Shown here: one piece after another, positions 9,663 to 18,803 of the stretch
How the letters are laid out: each line of letters begins with the position of its first letter
Position numbering within the stretch: position 1 is the stretch's first letter
Assembly (NCBI GenBank): GCA_017482005.1
Contig: JAFUOI010000002.1
Coordinates: 1 to 64,000, forward strand
From: Lachnospiraceae bacterium
GTDB taxonomy: Bacteria > Bacillota_A > Clostridia > Lachnospirales > Lachnospiraceae
Direction: 5' to 3'
DNA length: 64,000 nucleotides
The notes under the pieces: model-generated
What the model saw: the letters and a program-made list of their open reading frames with translations, nothing else
Told to the model about the DNA's origin: nothing
Database searches by the model: none
Position numbers and translations under genes: made by a program

Positions 9663-9986
9663 TTATTTTTTACTTTTATGATCTTCAATCTTTGCCCTGA
9701 TTTTATCCATCTGATCTACAAAAACAAGAATCTCTGCAACAACCTCATATAATTCCGGCGGTATCATATCGCCGATTTCCAGCTTTGAAAGTGTATCCGC
9801 CAGCTTGGAATCCTTGTGCACCGGAACCTTGGCCTGCTTTGCCTCCTCTATAATCTTCTCTGCAAGTGCTCCTCGTCCCGAGGCAACAACTTTAGGCGCA
9901 TCCTCTTCCGGATCGTAGGTCAGAGCAATTGCCTGCTTTGGTTTCTCCGGATGTTTCCCCGGATACCTTTTATTATTCTGTGTCAT
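9663..9986 (-). CDS. ylqH: YlqH: FlhB C-terminal-domain-like protein
   Basis: Stand-alone relative of the cytoplasmic domain of the flagellar export protein FlhB. Matching blocks are AIALTYDPEEDAPKVVASG near residue 20, GALAEKIIEEAKQ near residue 40, and IPPELYEVVAEILVFV near residue 80. There are no membrane segments. The NPTH autocleavage motif of FlhB is missing; the position reads KPKQ, so self-cleavage is not expected. It starts 2 nt after the ylqG stop. In Bacillus the same pair follows rnhB. It probably works with flagellar export, but its exact role is not known. Confidence 0.85.
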   Translation of the reverse strand: MTQNNKRYPGKHPEKPKQAIALTYDPEEDAPKVVASGRGALAEKIIEEAKQAKVPVHKDSKLADTLSKLEIGDMIPPELYEVVAEILVFVDQMDKIRAKIEDHKSKK

Positions 9987-9988
9987 AT

Positions 9989-11773
9989 TTATGCCCTCAT
10001 ATCAAAAGAATTAGTGCTGATACGAACATTTTCCCTATGGTCTTCCACGATCTCCTGCATTACATTTCCGCCCTTTTCTTTCACCGAAAACTGCGCATTC
10101 ATCTGATAGCCCTTCTGCTCCAGTCTCTCATTTAAAATCCCTATATTTTCGTGTATAAATGCAAGCATCTCATCGTCTTTCAGATAAAACTGTGTGCTGA
10201 CTTTCTGATTCTGCATTGCGACATATACATCTACCGGTCCGAGATGATCCATATCCAAATGAAGAAATGCACTTACATTACCGTCATTTTGTGCAAGATT
10301 TTTCTTGTTGGTATACACATAAAGATCCCCATGTGCGTTATCTCCTGCTAATTTAAGTGGAAACTGTACATAACTCATCGTCTGGTTAAGCTGGTTCATA
10401 AAATCAATATTCTGCTGCACATTTGTCACCTGATTCATCAGGTTCTGATCTGCCCCCGGAATGGATTTCAATGCCTCCGACAGCTTTCCTGCCTGATTTG
10501 CAAGTTTTTGGTAAAATTCACTGACTTTCTGTTTATCCGCCACATCCTCCGGTGTCATGAGCCACTGTTCAAAAAACTGTCCTCTGATTGCATTCTGCAA
10601 CTCAGGTTTTTGCAAAAATTCGGCAAACATGCCAAGCTGTGTCTGTGACATACCGCTTCCTTTTTCCGACAATTTGGAAAGAAGCTCATTGGTAAAATCC
10701 AAAAGTTCATTTCCCAAAAGCTGTCCTCGCAAAAACTGCTCTGATTTCTCCGCAGGTAAGCCGAGATTTTCCATCTCTGACAGAAGTGCCTGCATTTTCG
10801 TCTGCGCATCTGCCGCCTGTCCCATTACCGAATCAGTCCTTCCGTCTTCGGACGTTTCTGTCACTGCACGCATCAATTCTTCCAAAGACATGGTCATAGT
10901 GCGGTCTGTGGCGACACTGTCCTGTACAATAATCTTTCCGTCTCCGCCCGGTACTGCATCCGAAATATGTGCCATGTCCTTCCCTACTGCCTGCAATGCC
11001 TTCTCCTGCCCCGGCATAATATCATCCGCCGGGCTCTGCGGCGTTTCACTTCCCCGGACAAATATATCTGTAAACTGCTTCATCAGCTGTGCTGCTTCCG
11101 CTGTTTTACCTTCCGATACCAACTGCGCGATTGTATCTGTCATGGAGTCTGCAATCGTCTCCACGCTCCCCCGGATCTGATGCTCCATATTCATATAATC
11201 AGAAAACTGTCTGACATTCCCATCGGTAATCGGAATTTCGAGCCTGTTCATCGTTACAATATCCGCGCTGCCAACCTCCGGATGTGCAGATACCTGCCGA
11301 TACATGGTTTGAAGCGATTCCTTATCAATTGGCATGCCTTCCTTCATCATGGCATTTACCATGGTCGTTGTCTCCGCCGTTACAGGAAGCTGTGCTGCCT
11401 CAAGCGCTTTGTTCATCGTTGCCGTATGTGCTGTATTTTGAAACAGCGCCCGAAGTGCGACCTGTTTATCTGACATTCCGCTCACTTCAAAACTGACCGA
11501 CATTCCTTTTAGCAGAGAAAGCCCATCCTCCACCTTTGCCTGCAATATCGTTCCGGGAGAAAGCTCAACCTGCACAATATCACCGTCTACTGCAACCACC
11601 TGTCCGCTGATAATCTGTCCGACCGATAAGTTTAAATTACTGCCCTGACCGGCCGCAAACTGAGTGCCTGATACATTCTGCGCTCCCGTCATGCCCTGCC
11701 CGGATGCTACACTTTGGTCCGCAACCGGAATCTGTGATTGTCTCTGAAATAATCCCGTTAAATCAAAATTCAT
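9989..11773 (-). CDS. ylqG: YlqG/FliK-like flagellar hook-length-control family protein
   Basis: 594 residues with low-complexity, Gln/Met-rich N-terminal and middle parts and a conserved C-terminal domain (about residues 470-560) resembling the FliK hook-length-control fold: HLDMDHLGPVDVYVAMQNQK, then LERLEQKGYQM-like spacing. A short beta-rich block near residue 50 (LSVGQIISGQVVAVDGDIVQ) resembles the N-terminal part of such proteins. It overlaps rnhB by 4 nt (ATGA) and is followed 2 nt later by ylqH. The function is inferred from FliK similarity and from pairing with the FlhB-like gene; the true FliK may be elsewhere. Confidence 0.75.
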   Translation of the reverse strand: MNFDLTGLFQRQSQIPVADQSVASGQGMTGAQNVSGTQFAAGQGSNLNLSVGQIISGQVVAVDGDIVQVELSPGTILQAKVEDGLSLLKGMSVSFEVSGMSDKQVALRALFQNTAHTATMNKALEAAQLPVTAETTTMVNAMMKEGMPIDKESLQTMYRQVSAHPEVGSADIVTMNRLEIPITDGNVRQFSDYMNMEHQIRGSVETIADSMTDTIAQLVSEGKTAEAAQLMKQFTDIFVRGSETPQSPADDIMPGQEKALQAVGKDMAHISDAVPGGDGKIIVQDSVATDRTMTMSLEELMRAVTETSEDGRTDSVMGQAADAQTKMQALLSEMENLGLPAEKSEQFLRGQLLGNELLDFTNELLSKLSEKGSGMSQTQLGMFAEFLQKPELQNAIRGQFFEQWLMTPEDVADKQKVSEFYQKLANQAGKLSEALKSIPGADQNLMNQVTNVQQNIDFMNQLNQTMSYVQFPLKLAGDNAHGDLYVYTNKKNLAQNDGNVSAFLHLDMDHLGPVDVYVAMQNQKVSTQFYLKDDEMLAFIHENIGILNERLEQKGYQMNAQFSVKEKGGNVMQEIVEDHRENVRISTNSFDMRA

Positions 11774-12543
11774 TCTTTCACCTTAAAATGCGTGATAAAG
11801 CTTCTCCTGTGTATCGGCGAAGCTCCATGCTCCTCAAGTGCCTTAATATGCATTGCGGAACCATAACCTTTGTTGGAAGCAAAACCATACTGCGGCATAA
11901 GTTCATCGTACTCCAGCATCAGTCTGTCCCTCGTCACCTTGGCAAGAATACTCGCCGCAGCAATGGAAACGCTCTTTGCATCTCCTTTAATGATCGGGAC
12001 CTGACGAATCTCGACTCCCGGAATCGTCACCGCATCATTTAATAATATATCGGGTTTTACGGAAAGTTTGTTAACTGCCTCCCGCATCGCCTCATAAGTT
12101 GCCTGCAAAATATTAATTTCATCAATACGCTCCGGTGTTGCATATCCGACTCCGTAAGCCACTGCCTTTTCTTTTATGACATCGAAAAGCTCATCTCTTT
12201 TCTTTGCCGAAAGTTTTTTGCTGTCATTTAAATATAAAATATCACAGTCCTTCGGAAGTACAACCGCCGCAGCAACAACCGGTCCTGCCAACGGTCCCCG
12301 CCCCGCCTCATCAATTCCGCATATATACTCACAGTCCCCATACTCTCTCTCATAACTGCTCATCTGATATATGCGTTCTTTTTCCTGTTCAAGTGCCAGA
12401 AGCCGTTTGTCGGCTTTCTCTACAAGCGCCTGCACACTTTTTCGCTCATCTGAAATAAATCTGTTGATAAAATCAGGCAGCATACTCTCATCTGCTGCCT
12501 GATACATTGCCTTAATCTCACTCATTGGTAACTGATTACTCAT
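11770..12543 (-). CDS. rnhB: Ribonuclease HII
   Basis: Removes RNA from RNA/DNA hybrids and misincorporated ribonucleotides from DNA. The catalytic block is GIDEAGRGPLAGPVVAAA (Asp/Glu near residue 76); SIAAASILAKVTRDRLM and NKGYGSAMHIKAL further on are classic RNase HII motifs. Its 257 residues include the ~70-residue N-terminal extension common in Firmicutes RnhB. GCAGGTG precedes the ATG. It lies between a signal peptidase gene and ylqG and overlaps the latter by 4 nt, so translational coupling is likely. Confidence 0.95.
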   Translation of the reverse strand: MSNQLPMSEIKAMYQAADESMLPDFINRFISDERKSVQALVEKADKRLLALEQEKERIYQMSSYEREYGDCEYICGIDEAGRGPLAGPVVAAAVVLPKDCDILYLNDSKKLSAKKRDELFDVIKEKAVAYGVGYATPERIDEINILQATYEAMREAVNKLSVKPDILLNDAVTIPGVEIRQVPIIKGDAKSVSIAAASILAKVTRDRLMLEYDELMPQYGFASNKGYGSAMHIKALEEHGASPIHRRSFITHFKVKE

Positions 12544-12555
12544 ACTACACCTGCC

Positions 12556-13095
12556 CTATTCATGTTTGACAAATCCTATGGAATCAAACGGATATATCCT
12601 GAGCCATGCACGCCCCGTTATATCATCACGTTTCACAACCCCCACGGAAGGATCCCTGGAATCCGCACTTGCATTCCTGTTATCTCCAAGCACAAAATAC
12701 TCATCCCCCCCAAGATAAACCGTATCTCCCGCCATTCCCGGGTCAAGAATTGTCTCTTTTCCGAAACCTTCCAACAACTTCTCATCATTGATATATATAT
12801 CACCGAGATCATCTATATATACCGAATCTCCCGGAACACCTATGACACGTTTTATATAATATGTATTCTCGCCTTTTCTGAACGGAAATACAATCACATC
12901 AAAACGCTTTGGCTCATGAAATCTGTAGGTCAGTTTGTCCACAATCAGATTATCTCCATCCATCAAGGTATTTTCCATAGATTCTCCGTGTACAACAGTT
13001 CTCTGACCGACATACTGAATCACAAGAAATGTCAGCACCAGAATACCGAGCAGATATAAGCTCATTCCTAAAAAGTCTTTTAATATTGATTTCAC
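12556..13095 (-). CDS. lepB: Signal peptidase I (first copy)
   Basis: Membrane serine protease that removes signal peptides on the outer face of the membrane. One N-terminal membrane anchor (about residues 8-27) is followed by box B with the nucleophile (GESMENTL, Ser near 39), the lysine general base in YYIKRVIGVPGDSV (about 84), and the box E block GDNRNASADSRD. At 179 residues it is a typical Gram-positive type. The start is GTG at 13093-13095 behind AAAGGAGA. A second copy lies on the other side of rbgA; having two linked copies is common in this group. Confidence 0.93.
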   Translation of the reverse strand: MKSILKDFLGMSLYLLGILVLTFLVIQYVGQRTVVHGESMENTLMDGDNLIVDKLTYRFHEPKRFDVIVFPFRKGENTYYIKRVIGVPGDSVYIDDLGDIYINDEKLLEGFGKETILDPGMAGDTVYLGGDEYFVLGDNRNASADSRDPSVGVVKRDDITGRAWLRIYPFDSIGFVKHE

Positions 13096-13151
13096 GTTTT
13101 AGTCTCCTTTTACTTTGAATATCCGGAATTGTTCCTTGCAGCACGTTCCTG

Positions 13152-14027
13152 CTACACTATAATCTCCGGTTGTTCCAAGGTAACTCTTCCCAATTTGCCG
13201 CTTCTGAAATCATCCAGCAGCAGATTTGCCGCTTTACGAAGATCCAGTTCTTCCCCCTTCTGGAAACATTTGCGGACATTTGCAATTTCTGTAAGAATCT
13301 TTAAAGCACCGTTCTTTGTATCCACATCATCTTCCAATTCAACTGCAATATCAAAACGCCTTGCAAGCAGACCGTTATACTCTTTTGAAAGAAATGTAAT
13401 CAGCTCAATTGCCATCTCTTCAATGTTAAGAATTTCATCATTCATGGATCCGATCAGAGCAAGTCGCAGACCTACCTGCTGATCCTCAAACTTCGGCCAT
13501 AAAATTCCGGGTGTATCAAGAAGCTCTAATGTTTTACTGAGTCGTATCCACTGTTTTCCTTTCGTTACCCCGGGCTTATTTCCTGTCTTGGCACACGCCT
13601 TTCCGGCAAATGAATTGATGAACGTGGATTTTCCGACATTTGGAATTCCGACAACCATCGCACGGACCGGACGGTTTAATATTCCCCGCCTGCGATCCCG
13701 CTCAATCTTTTCTTTACACGCCTCCGCCACGACGGAATTGATTGCCTTCATTCCGTTACGATTTCTTGAATTCAATGCCACGACAAAATATCCTTGTTTT
13801 TCAAAGAAAGTCTGCCAGTTTTTTGTCTGTTTTTCATCCGCCAAATCTGCTTTATTAAGAAGTATCAGTCTGGCTTTGTTCTTACCGAGATCATCAATAT
13901 CCGGATTACGGCTGGAAAGCGGAATACGTGCATCCACAAGCTCAATCACCAGATCGATCAGCTTTATATTTTCCTGCATCATGCGCTTTGCTTTTGTCAT
14001 ATGCCCCGGGTACCACTGATATGTCAT
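13152..14027 (-). CDS. rbgA: Ribosome biogenesis GTPase RbgA (YlqF)
   Basis: Circularly permuted GTPase needed for late 50S assembly. The G motifs come in permuted order: NKADL (G4, about residue 60) precedes GIPNVGKST (G1, about 120) and DTPGILWP (G3, about 165). A C-terminal helical domain follows. The start is the ATG at 14025-14027: AGGTGAAAAT precedes it, and the protein then begins MTYQWYPGHMTKAKR, the family's usual N-terminus. This gives 291 residues; the longer open frame runs back into the upstream lepB. The start is 8 nt after the lepB stop. Confidence 0.95.
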   Translation of the reverse strand: MTYQWYPGHMTKAKRMMQENIKLIDLVIELVDARIPLSSRNPDIDDLGKNKARLILLNKADLADEKQTKNWQTFFEKQGYFVVALNSRNRNGMKAINSVVAEACKEKIERDRRRGILNRPVRAMVVGIPNVGKSTFINSFAGKACAKTGNKPGVTKGKQWIRLSKTLELLDTPGILWPKFEDQQVGLRLALIGSMNDEILNIEEMAIELITFLSKEYNGLLARRFDIAVELEDDVDTKNGALKILTEIANVRKCFQKGEELDLRKAANLLLDDFRSGKLGRVTLEQPEIIV

Positions 14028-14035
14028 ATTTTCAC

Positions 14036-14614
14036 CTATTCCATAAGTCCGACCGGACTGTCTCCCGCCGCCATATGGAACCACACCTTTCCTATAATGT
14101 CATCGCGCGACACTGCTCCGATATTACCGGAACGACTGTCCTCACTGTTGTTGATATTATCACCCAATGTAAAAAATTCATTGCTTCCGATCGTAACAGG
14201 ATTTTCTGCAATGCCTGCATCTTCTATTTTATCATATTCGACCTCTTTATACAAAGACCCGTTGATATAAAGCATACCATTTTTAATCTGTACGGTATCT
14301 CCTGATGTTGCCACAACTCTTTTTACATAATAGTGTGTGTTTGCGTTTCCGTTTGGAAGAAACACAACTATGTCCCCTTCCTTCGGAGACAGTATACGAT
14401 AAATAAAACGATTGACAAGAATTTCCTGTCCGTTATAAAGTACCGGTTCCATGGAAACACCGATCACACTTGTACGCATTCCAACACAGAAAATGATTAC
14501 AAATGCAAGTACTGTAGCCGCAAGCGTAATAAATATATAACTCCAAATTTCATGCATAACAGATGCACTGATTAACTTTTTTTTCTGCCGGAAACTGAGT
14601 CCTTTTCTTCTCAT
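14036..14614 (-). CDS. lepB: Signal peptidase I (second copy)
   Basis: Same family as the copy at 12.6-13.1 kb, but clearly divergent. An N-terminal membrane segment (about residues 22-45), the nucleophile motif GVSMEPVL (Ser near 54), the lysine in HYYVKRVVATSGDTV (about 100), and GDNINNSEDSR near the C-terminus are all present. It has 192 residues. AAGAGGAGAAGC precedes the ATG. It lies directly upstream of rbgA. The two copies presumably differ in substrate range; the sequence does not say how. Confidence 0.93.
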   Translation of the reverse strand: MRRKGLSFRQKKKLISASVMHEIWSYIFITLAATVLAFVIIFCVGMRTSVIGVSMEPVLYNGQEILVNRFIYRILSPKEGDIVVFLPNGNANTHYYVKRVVATSGDTVQIKNGMLYINGSLYKEVEYDKIEDAGIAENPVTIGSNEFFTLGDNINNSEDSRSGNIGAVSRDDIIGKVWFHMAAGDSPVGLME

Positions 14615-14662
14615 CTGCTTCTCCTCTTGTAATACCTGTCATACCTTGTTCTTCATAACACA

Positions 14663-16678
14663 TCATACATCTGACAAATATACCTGAAATCTTAAATCTG
14701 CAGGCAACTGTATACCATCCTTTAACAAATCACCATACTGATACACTTCTACCGGCAAACAATAATACGGAATTCCCAACCTGTTTTCCGGATCGTCTTT
14801 AACTGTCCGGATAATCAACGAAAACTCCTCCGGCTCTTTCATATCAATTCGATCAAAGGTTTTTACAAACTCTATTGTCCGAAGCACGTCCTGGCAATAA
14901 ACGGTTTCTTTTAATATGGTTCCCCGCTCTTTACCTTCCAGAATAATTTCATAAACTGCTCCGCTGTCGTCTTTTCTTTTTTCCTTTGTGAGCCACAGGT
15001 CTATTGTATCAAAATCACTTCCGGCAACAAAAGTCTGCTCCACGACATTGTCCCCATCAAAAAACAGGGTATCACTGACCTTTGTCTGGGTCACAACCGG
15101 ATTATTTCCTTTCACGTTCCACTCAGGTGCATCTTTCAGAAGGAATGCAACCGGCAGAACCGACGCTGCGCACAAAACCAAATACATACCTTTTCGGACA
15201 GACATCGCCATATCCGACACTTTATTGCATCCGTCCGCCGCACATATCTGCATGATTCCCCAAAATGCCACGCCGTAGTACTGGTCCCCCTCCCACATAA
15301 TGTAAAATAAAACCGCACCGACAAATATCATAATCGGGAACAACATAGTATCCTCTGATTTTTTACGGAAAAACTCTTTTATATGTTTTAAAATTCCTAT
15401 TATCATAAAGAGTACGATCATCATATAGTACATCTGCTGATAATAAACAAAATAAATATTCCGGTTTCCCCAAATATGAAAACTTATACTATCATAATAT
15501 TGAAATTCCGGACTATATCCCCGGTCTCCATATGCCCAAATGTAAGTAATTTTCCGTCCTGCAAGACGCAAATATCCACTGACACCCATTTCCCGGATCC
15601 TTGATTTTAACATCTCTACCGTAGCAGCCTTTTTTTCTTCATATGTCGGAAAAGAAGTCGTATAATAAACATCCTCATCGGTCAGTTCACCGACACCCTG
15701 GGCTCCCATCATCAACCAGTGTGTAAATGGCAATTGCTTATTTTTATCTAATTCCGGAATAAAATGATTGTATAAGGACTGTATAATAAAATACATCAAG
15801 ACAAATCCGGCAATCCACACGACCACTTGACGCAGGCTCTTCCTATATTTCCCGAAAAGTGCCATAATCACCATTGCAACAAAAACAATAATCAGCGTCG
15901 CACGATATTGAAAACCGAACATGGCAAGCATACCGAGCAAAAAGCACGGTACATATCCGATTTTTCCTTTCCATAATTTTATAATCCCCCATACCGTCAT
16001 CACTGTAATCAGGATGGAAACATTCGTTGTATAATAATAAATGCCCCAATAGATAAGTCCCGGATTAATCAGCATCCAAAACAAAGTCTTTTCCGCGAAC
16101 TCCCTGTTTCGAATTTCTTTTACAGCCAAATATACAAAGTATATTGCAATATCTACACAGATACAGCTGATTATACTCAAAATAACCGGCAAAGCGGCAT
16201 AAGAAAAACCAAGTTTATCAAACAGCCAAACAATCGATGCCGTCGATATCAAAAAGCACCGCTGGTTGGGACACATTTCAAAATAACCGGTCTGAAACAA
16301 TTCCTCCTGCCCGCTGACAATACTGATTGCACTTACCAGTGTGTCCGTGTTATCCCATCCGAGAAGTACCTGATAACGCACTGCCGAATATACCTGCAAG
16401 ACTAAAACACCAAGCATTATAGCTATATATACGCTGTTCCTTACGACCGCTTTTTGTTTAAGAATGGCTTTCTGAATAAAATTTCCGGTCAGAATCAGAC
16501 AAAGAATCCCCACAACACTGAGAACGAGAACCTTAACATCCGAATTAATATAGTCACAGGTTCCTTTCAGATTCCAATTCATGCATCCAAAAACAAATAT
16601 AATCAAAGTAAATGCAAGTGCAAGAACATTGACAAGCAGATAAATGCTTTTATTGATACATTTGTTTATTGTTCTCAT
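14663..16678 (-). CDS. Polytopic membrane protein, GT-C glycosyltransferase-like (family A, copy 1)
   Basis: About 670 residues with roughly 12-13 hydrophobic segments in the first ~520 and a soluble, beta-rich C-terminal domain of ~140 residues. The first large loop has acidic residues (GWDNTDTLV, near residue 92) and a YFEMCPNQ motif, an arrangement seen in GT-C enzymes that use lipid-linked sugars on the outer face. It is a paralogue of the gene at 36.8-38.9 kb; both share the block HWLMM(G/A)A followed by a Thr/Ser-rich loop. The ATG at 16676-16678 is preferred because AAAGGAG is 9 nt upstream; the longer start touches the ribosome binding site. The substrate is unknown, with cell-wall glycopolymer decoration a possible role. 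Confidence 0.7.
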   Translation of the reverse strand: MRTINKCINKSIYLLVNVLALAFTLIIFVFGCMNWNLKGTCDYINSDVKVLVLSVVGILCLILTGNFIQKAILKQKAVVRNSVYIAIMLGVLVLQVYSAVRYQVLLGWDNTDTLVSAISIVSGQEELFQTGYFEMCPNQRCFLISTASIVWLFDKLGFSYAALPVILSIISCICVDIAIYFVYLAVKEIRNREFAEKTLFWMLINPGLIYWGIYYYTTNVSILITVMTVWGIIKLWKGKIGYVPCFLLGMLAMFGFQYRATLIIVFVAMVIMALFGKYRKSLRQVVVWIAGFVLMYFIIQSLYNHFIPELDKNKQLPFTHWLMMGAQGVGELTDEDVYYTTSFPTYEEKKAATVEMLKSRIREMGVSGYLRLAGRKITYIWAYGDRGYSPEFQYYDSISFHIWGNRNIYFVYYQQMYYMMIVLFMIIGILKHIKEFFRKKSEDTMLFPIMIFVGAVLFYIMWEGDQYYGVAFWGIMQICAADGCNKVSDMAMSVRKGMYLVLCAASVLPVAFLLKDAPEWNVKGNNPVVTQTKVSDTLFFDGDNVVEQTFVAGSDFDTIDLWLTKEKRKDDSGAVYEIILEGKERGTILKETVYCQDVLRTIEFVKTFDRIDMKEPEEFSLIIRTVKDDPENRLGIPYYCLPVEVYQYGDLLKDGIQLPADLRFQVYLSDV

Positions 16679-16751
16679 AAATCTCATCTCCTTTGCTCTT
16701 TATCTCCGCAAAAACCGCATTTCTCAAACACACACTTATACTATACATCCT

Positions 16752-16792
16752 GAAAAGAAAAGGGACAAGATACATACTGTATTTTGTCCCTT
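16752..16792 (-). terminator. Rho-independent terminator after rplS
   Basis: AAGGGACAA and TTGTCCCTT (9 bp), with further pairing in the loop, followed on the minus strand by TTCTTTT. It separates rplS from the membrane protein gene. Confidence 0.85.
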
Positions 16793-16809
16793 GCACTCTT
16801 TGTTTCTTA

Positions 16810-17157
16810 CTATTTAACGAGCTCTTTAACTTTTGCTCTCTTACCTACACGGTCTCTTAAATAGTTAAGTTTTGCACGTCTTACTTTACCACGTCTTACA
16901 ACTTCTACCTTCTCAACGTTTGGAGAATGTAACGGCCATGTCTTCTCAACACCTACACCGTTTGAAGTTTTACGTACTGTAAATGTAGCACGGTTGCTTC
17001 CGCCCTGCATTTTAAGAACTGTACCTTCGAAAACCTGAATTCTTTCACGGTTTCCCTCTTTGATTTTACCGTAAACTTTTACAGTATCACCAACATTGAA
17101 CTGTGGCACATTCTCTTTTAACTGAGCTGCTTCGATTTCTTTAATAATTGCGTTCAT
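16810..17157 (-). CDS. rplS: 50S ribosomal protein L19
   Basis: Ribosomal protein at the 30S/50S interface. The 115-residue sequence has the L19 blocks [20 protein letters not shown] near residue 22, [30 protein letters not shown], and the basic C-terminus [22 protein letters not shown] precedes the ATG. It forms a single-gene unit with its own promoter-like -10, a structured leader and a strong terminator, rather than following trmD directly as in Bacillus; here about 4.5 kb of transporter and membrane genes separate them. Confidence 0.97.
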   Translation of the reverse strand: MNAIIKEIEAAQLKENVPQFNVGDTVKVYGKIKEGNRERIQVFEGTVLKMQGGSNRATFTVRKTSNGVGVEKTWPLHSPNVEKVEVVRRGKVRRAKLNYLRDRVGKRAKVKELVK

Positions 17158-17171
17158 TGTGTATCTCCTTC

Positions 17172-17234
17172 CGTATTGGATGTTCTTAATACGATCTGTA
17201 ACAGAGGACCATCTCTTTTCACAACGTTATTATA
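17172..17234 (-). promoter_or_regulatory. rplS: rplS promoter -10 and structured 5' leader
   Basis: A perfect TATAAT (-10; plus-strand 17229-17234) lies ~75 nt before the rplS ATG; the best -35 (TTGCAT) is 20 nt upstream, a loose spacing. In the leader CGTATT/AATACG forms a 6-bp hairpin (17172-17193) with a 10-nt loop ending right before the ribosome binding site. The loop contains CATC, which could pair with GATG upstream as a small pseudoknot. This could be an L19 autoregulatory leader; I could not compare it with the known L19 leader model. Confidence 0.45.
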
Positions 17235-17264
17235 CTAGCATAATCACCTTCGAAATGCAAGCAT

Positions 17265-18803
17265 TTATTTCTTTTTCTTAATTTTTCGCATCAGACACAA
17301 AATCATATAAAGAATAGCTATATTTCCCGCGACATACATGGAGTAATAATACATAAAATAATTATCCGGTGCCGTAAGAAAAACAAGCGGAACTCTGACC
17401 AGTATACTAAAAATAAGCAGTGCCGCAATTTTATTTCTTCTCAGCTGATAAAAGAACATCACCGCAAGCGCCAGAATCGGAATCCAGTTTGCATACCATA
17501 TTTTATGTTCCATAAAATGTATCAGCATTGCCCTGATTTCCGGAAACAACGGCTCTGTGTGAGAAAACATCATTAAAAAATACACAAATTGTATGTTGGT
17601 CTCATCCTTCAGATTATCTGTCGGATTCGTCTGTTCATAGCTTGTCAGAAAATTTTGCAGACGCTCTTTCATATAAATATCCGGATACTTACATATCCAT
17701 GTTACATATTGCTTTTTAAAGTCTGCAAACTGATCATCCGTATATTCTTTGGATGTCATATACCCGCTCCAAAAACATTCAATTCCGTTTTTTCCTTCTT
17801 TTGTTGCCTGTAGAATCTCCTCCACGGAAACCACATGATCAACAACTGCCAAACCGTCACTGTCCCCATCTTCATACGCTTTATTCATCAGCGGCACCAG
17901 TGACTGGGCATAAGCTGTAATTTCATATGCATCATTTCTCTCCGTTTTTAATCCGTTAGACTGGAACATCCAGACGGCAACAAAGCCGATTGTTGTTGAA
18001 ACCAGATAAAACATATATTTCTTATATTGTTTTTTGCCTTTTATAACTACAAAAACAATAACAGGCAACAAAACAATATAATAAATTCCTTCCGATCTCC
18101 AATTGGACAACAACACGGTTGCAGCCACAAGAAAAAACATATCTTTCCACGAAAAATCTTTGTTATGTTTCACTCTTTCGAGCAAGAAACAAACCAGCAC
18201 GATTTCCAACATGGCATACAACGTCAAGCGCATCGGATACAGCTGGAACAATATTACAGGCGGCAGAATAAAAGGAAGATAAAGAAGTGCCTTCCATTTT
18301 TTTAACCCAAGCATATCCCCTATAGTTTGTACAAAATACCCTACTCCTGCACTGACTATTACAATCTGCACAAGAATAACACCGGTTGGAAAAGGCAACA
18401 ACATAAAAGACAACATATAGAATACACTTGTCAGAAAATGTTGCCACCAATACATTTGACCTGCCACAACATTTCCTAAAATGCCGAACTCATCGGTTCT
18501 CCAAATTCCGGGCCAAACCAGGATTAATATAACCGTCAGCACAATACCATATATTCCGCCATACAGAATTCTTTGCACAGCAACAGAATCTTTCTCGATT
18601 ACCCTGCAAATAATACTCTGTATCCCTCTCCACAGACCGTACAATACAGCAAGATACAATAACTTAATAACATAATAAGTATCTTTGTTGCCTTCCAAAA
18701 TATTAAATATTTTCGGATCGGTATAAAATGAAGCGAACCAACAGAGCAATGCTGCCGGAATACACCATATTTTTTTCAGATGATTAATCAACCATTTACA
18801 CAT
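17265..18803 (-). CDS. Polytopic membrane protein, GT-C-like (family B, copy 1)
   Basis: 512 residues with about 12 hydrophobic segments. Shared with the 40.2-41.7 kb protein are WPGI..xDEF in the first outer loop (near residue 102), LTSxFYxxS followed by a pair of membrane helices, and WR(S/T)EGIYYIVLLP-type sequence in the middle. The acidic DEF loop resembles GT-C catalytic loops, but no family name could be assigned. Its ATG overlaps the end of the upstream ABC permease gene by 8 nt, so it is translated with the transporter. A family A protein lies downstream beyond rplS; the same A+B pairing recurs at 36.8-41.7 kb. Confidence 0.65.
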   Translation of the reverse strand: MCKWLINHLKKIWCIPAALLCWFASFYTDPKIFNILEGNKDTYYVIKLLYLAVLYGLWRGIQSIICRVIEKDSVAVQRILYGGIYGIVLTVILILVWPGIWRTDEFGILGNVVAGQMYWWQHFLTSVFYMLSFMLLPFPTGVILVQIVIVSAGVGYFVQTIGDMLGLKKWKALLYLPFILPPVILFQLYPMRLTLYAMLEIVLVCFLLERVKHNKDFSWKDMFFLVAATVLLSNWRSEGIYYIVLLPVIVFVVIKGKKQYKKYMFYLVSTTIGFVAVWMFQSNGLKTERNDAYEITAYAQSLVPLMNKAYEDGDSDGLAVVDHVVSVEEILQATKEGKNGIECFWSGYMTSKEYTDDQFADFKKQYVTWICKYPDIYMKERLQNFLTSYEQTNPTDNLKDETNIQFVYFLMMFSHTEPLFPEIRAMLIHFMEHKIWYANWIPILALAVMFFYQLRRNKIAALLIFSILVRVPLVFLTAPDNYFMYYYSMYVAGNIAILYMILCLMRKIKKKK

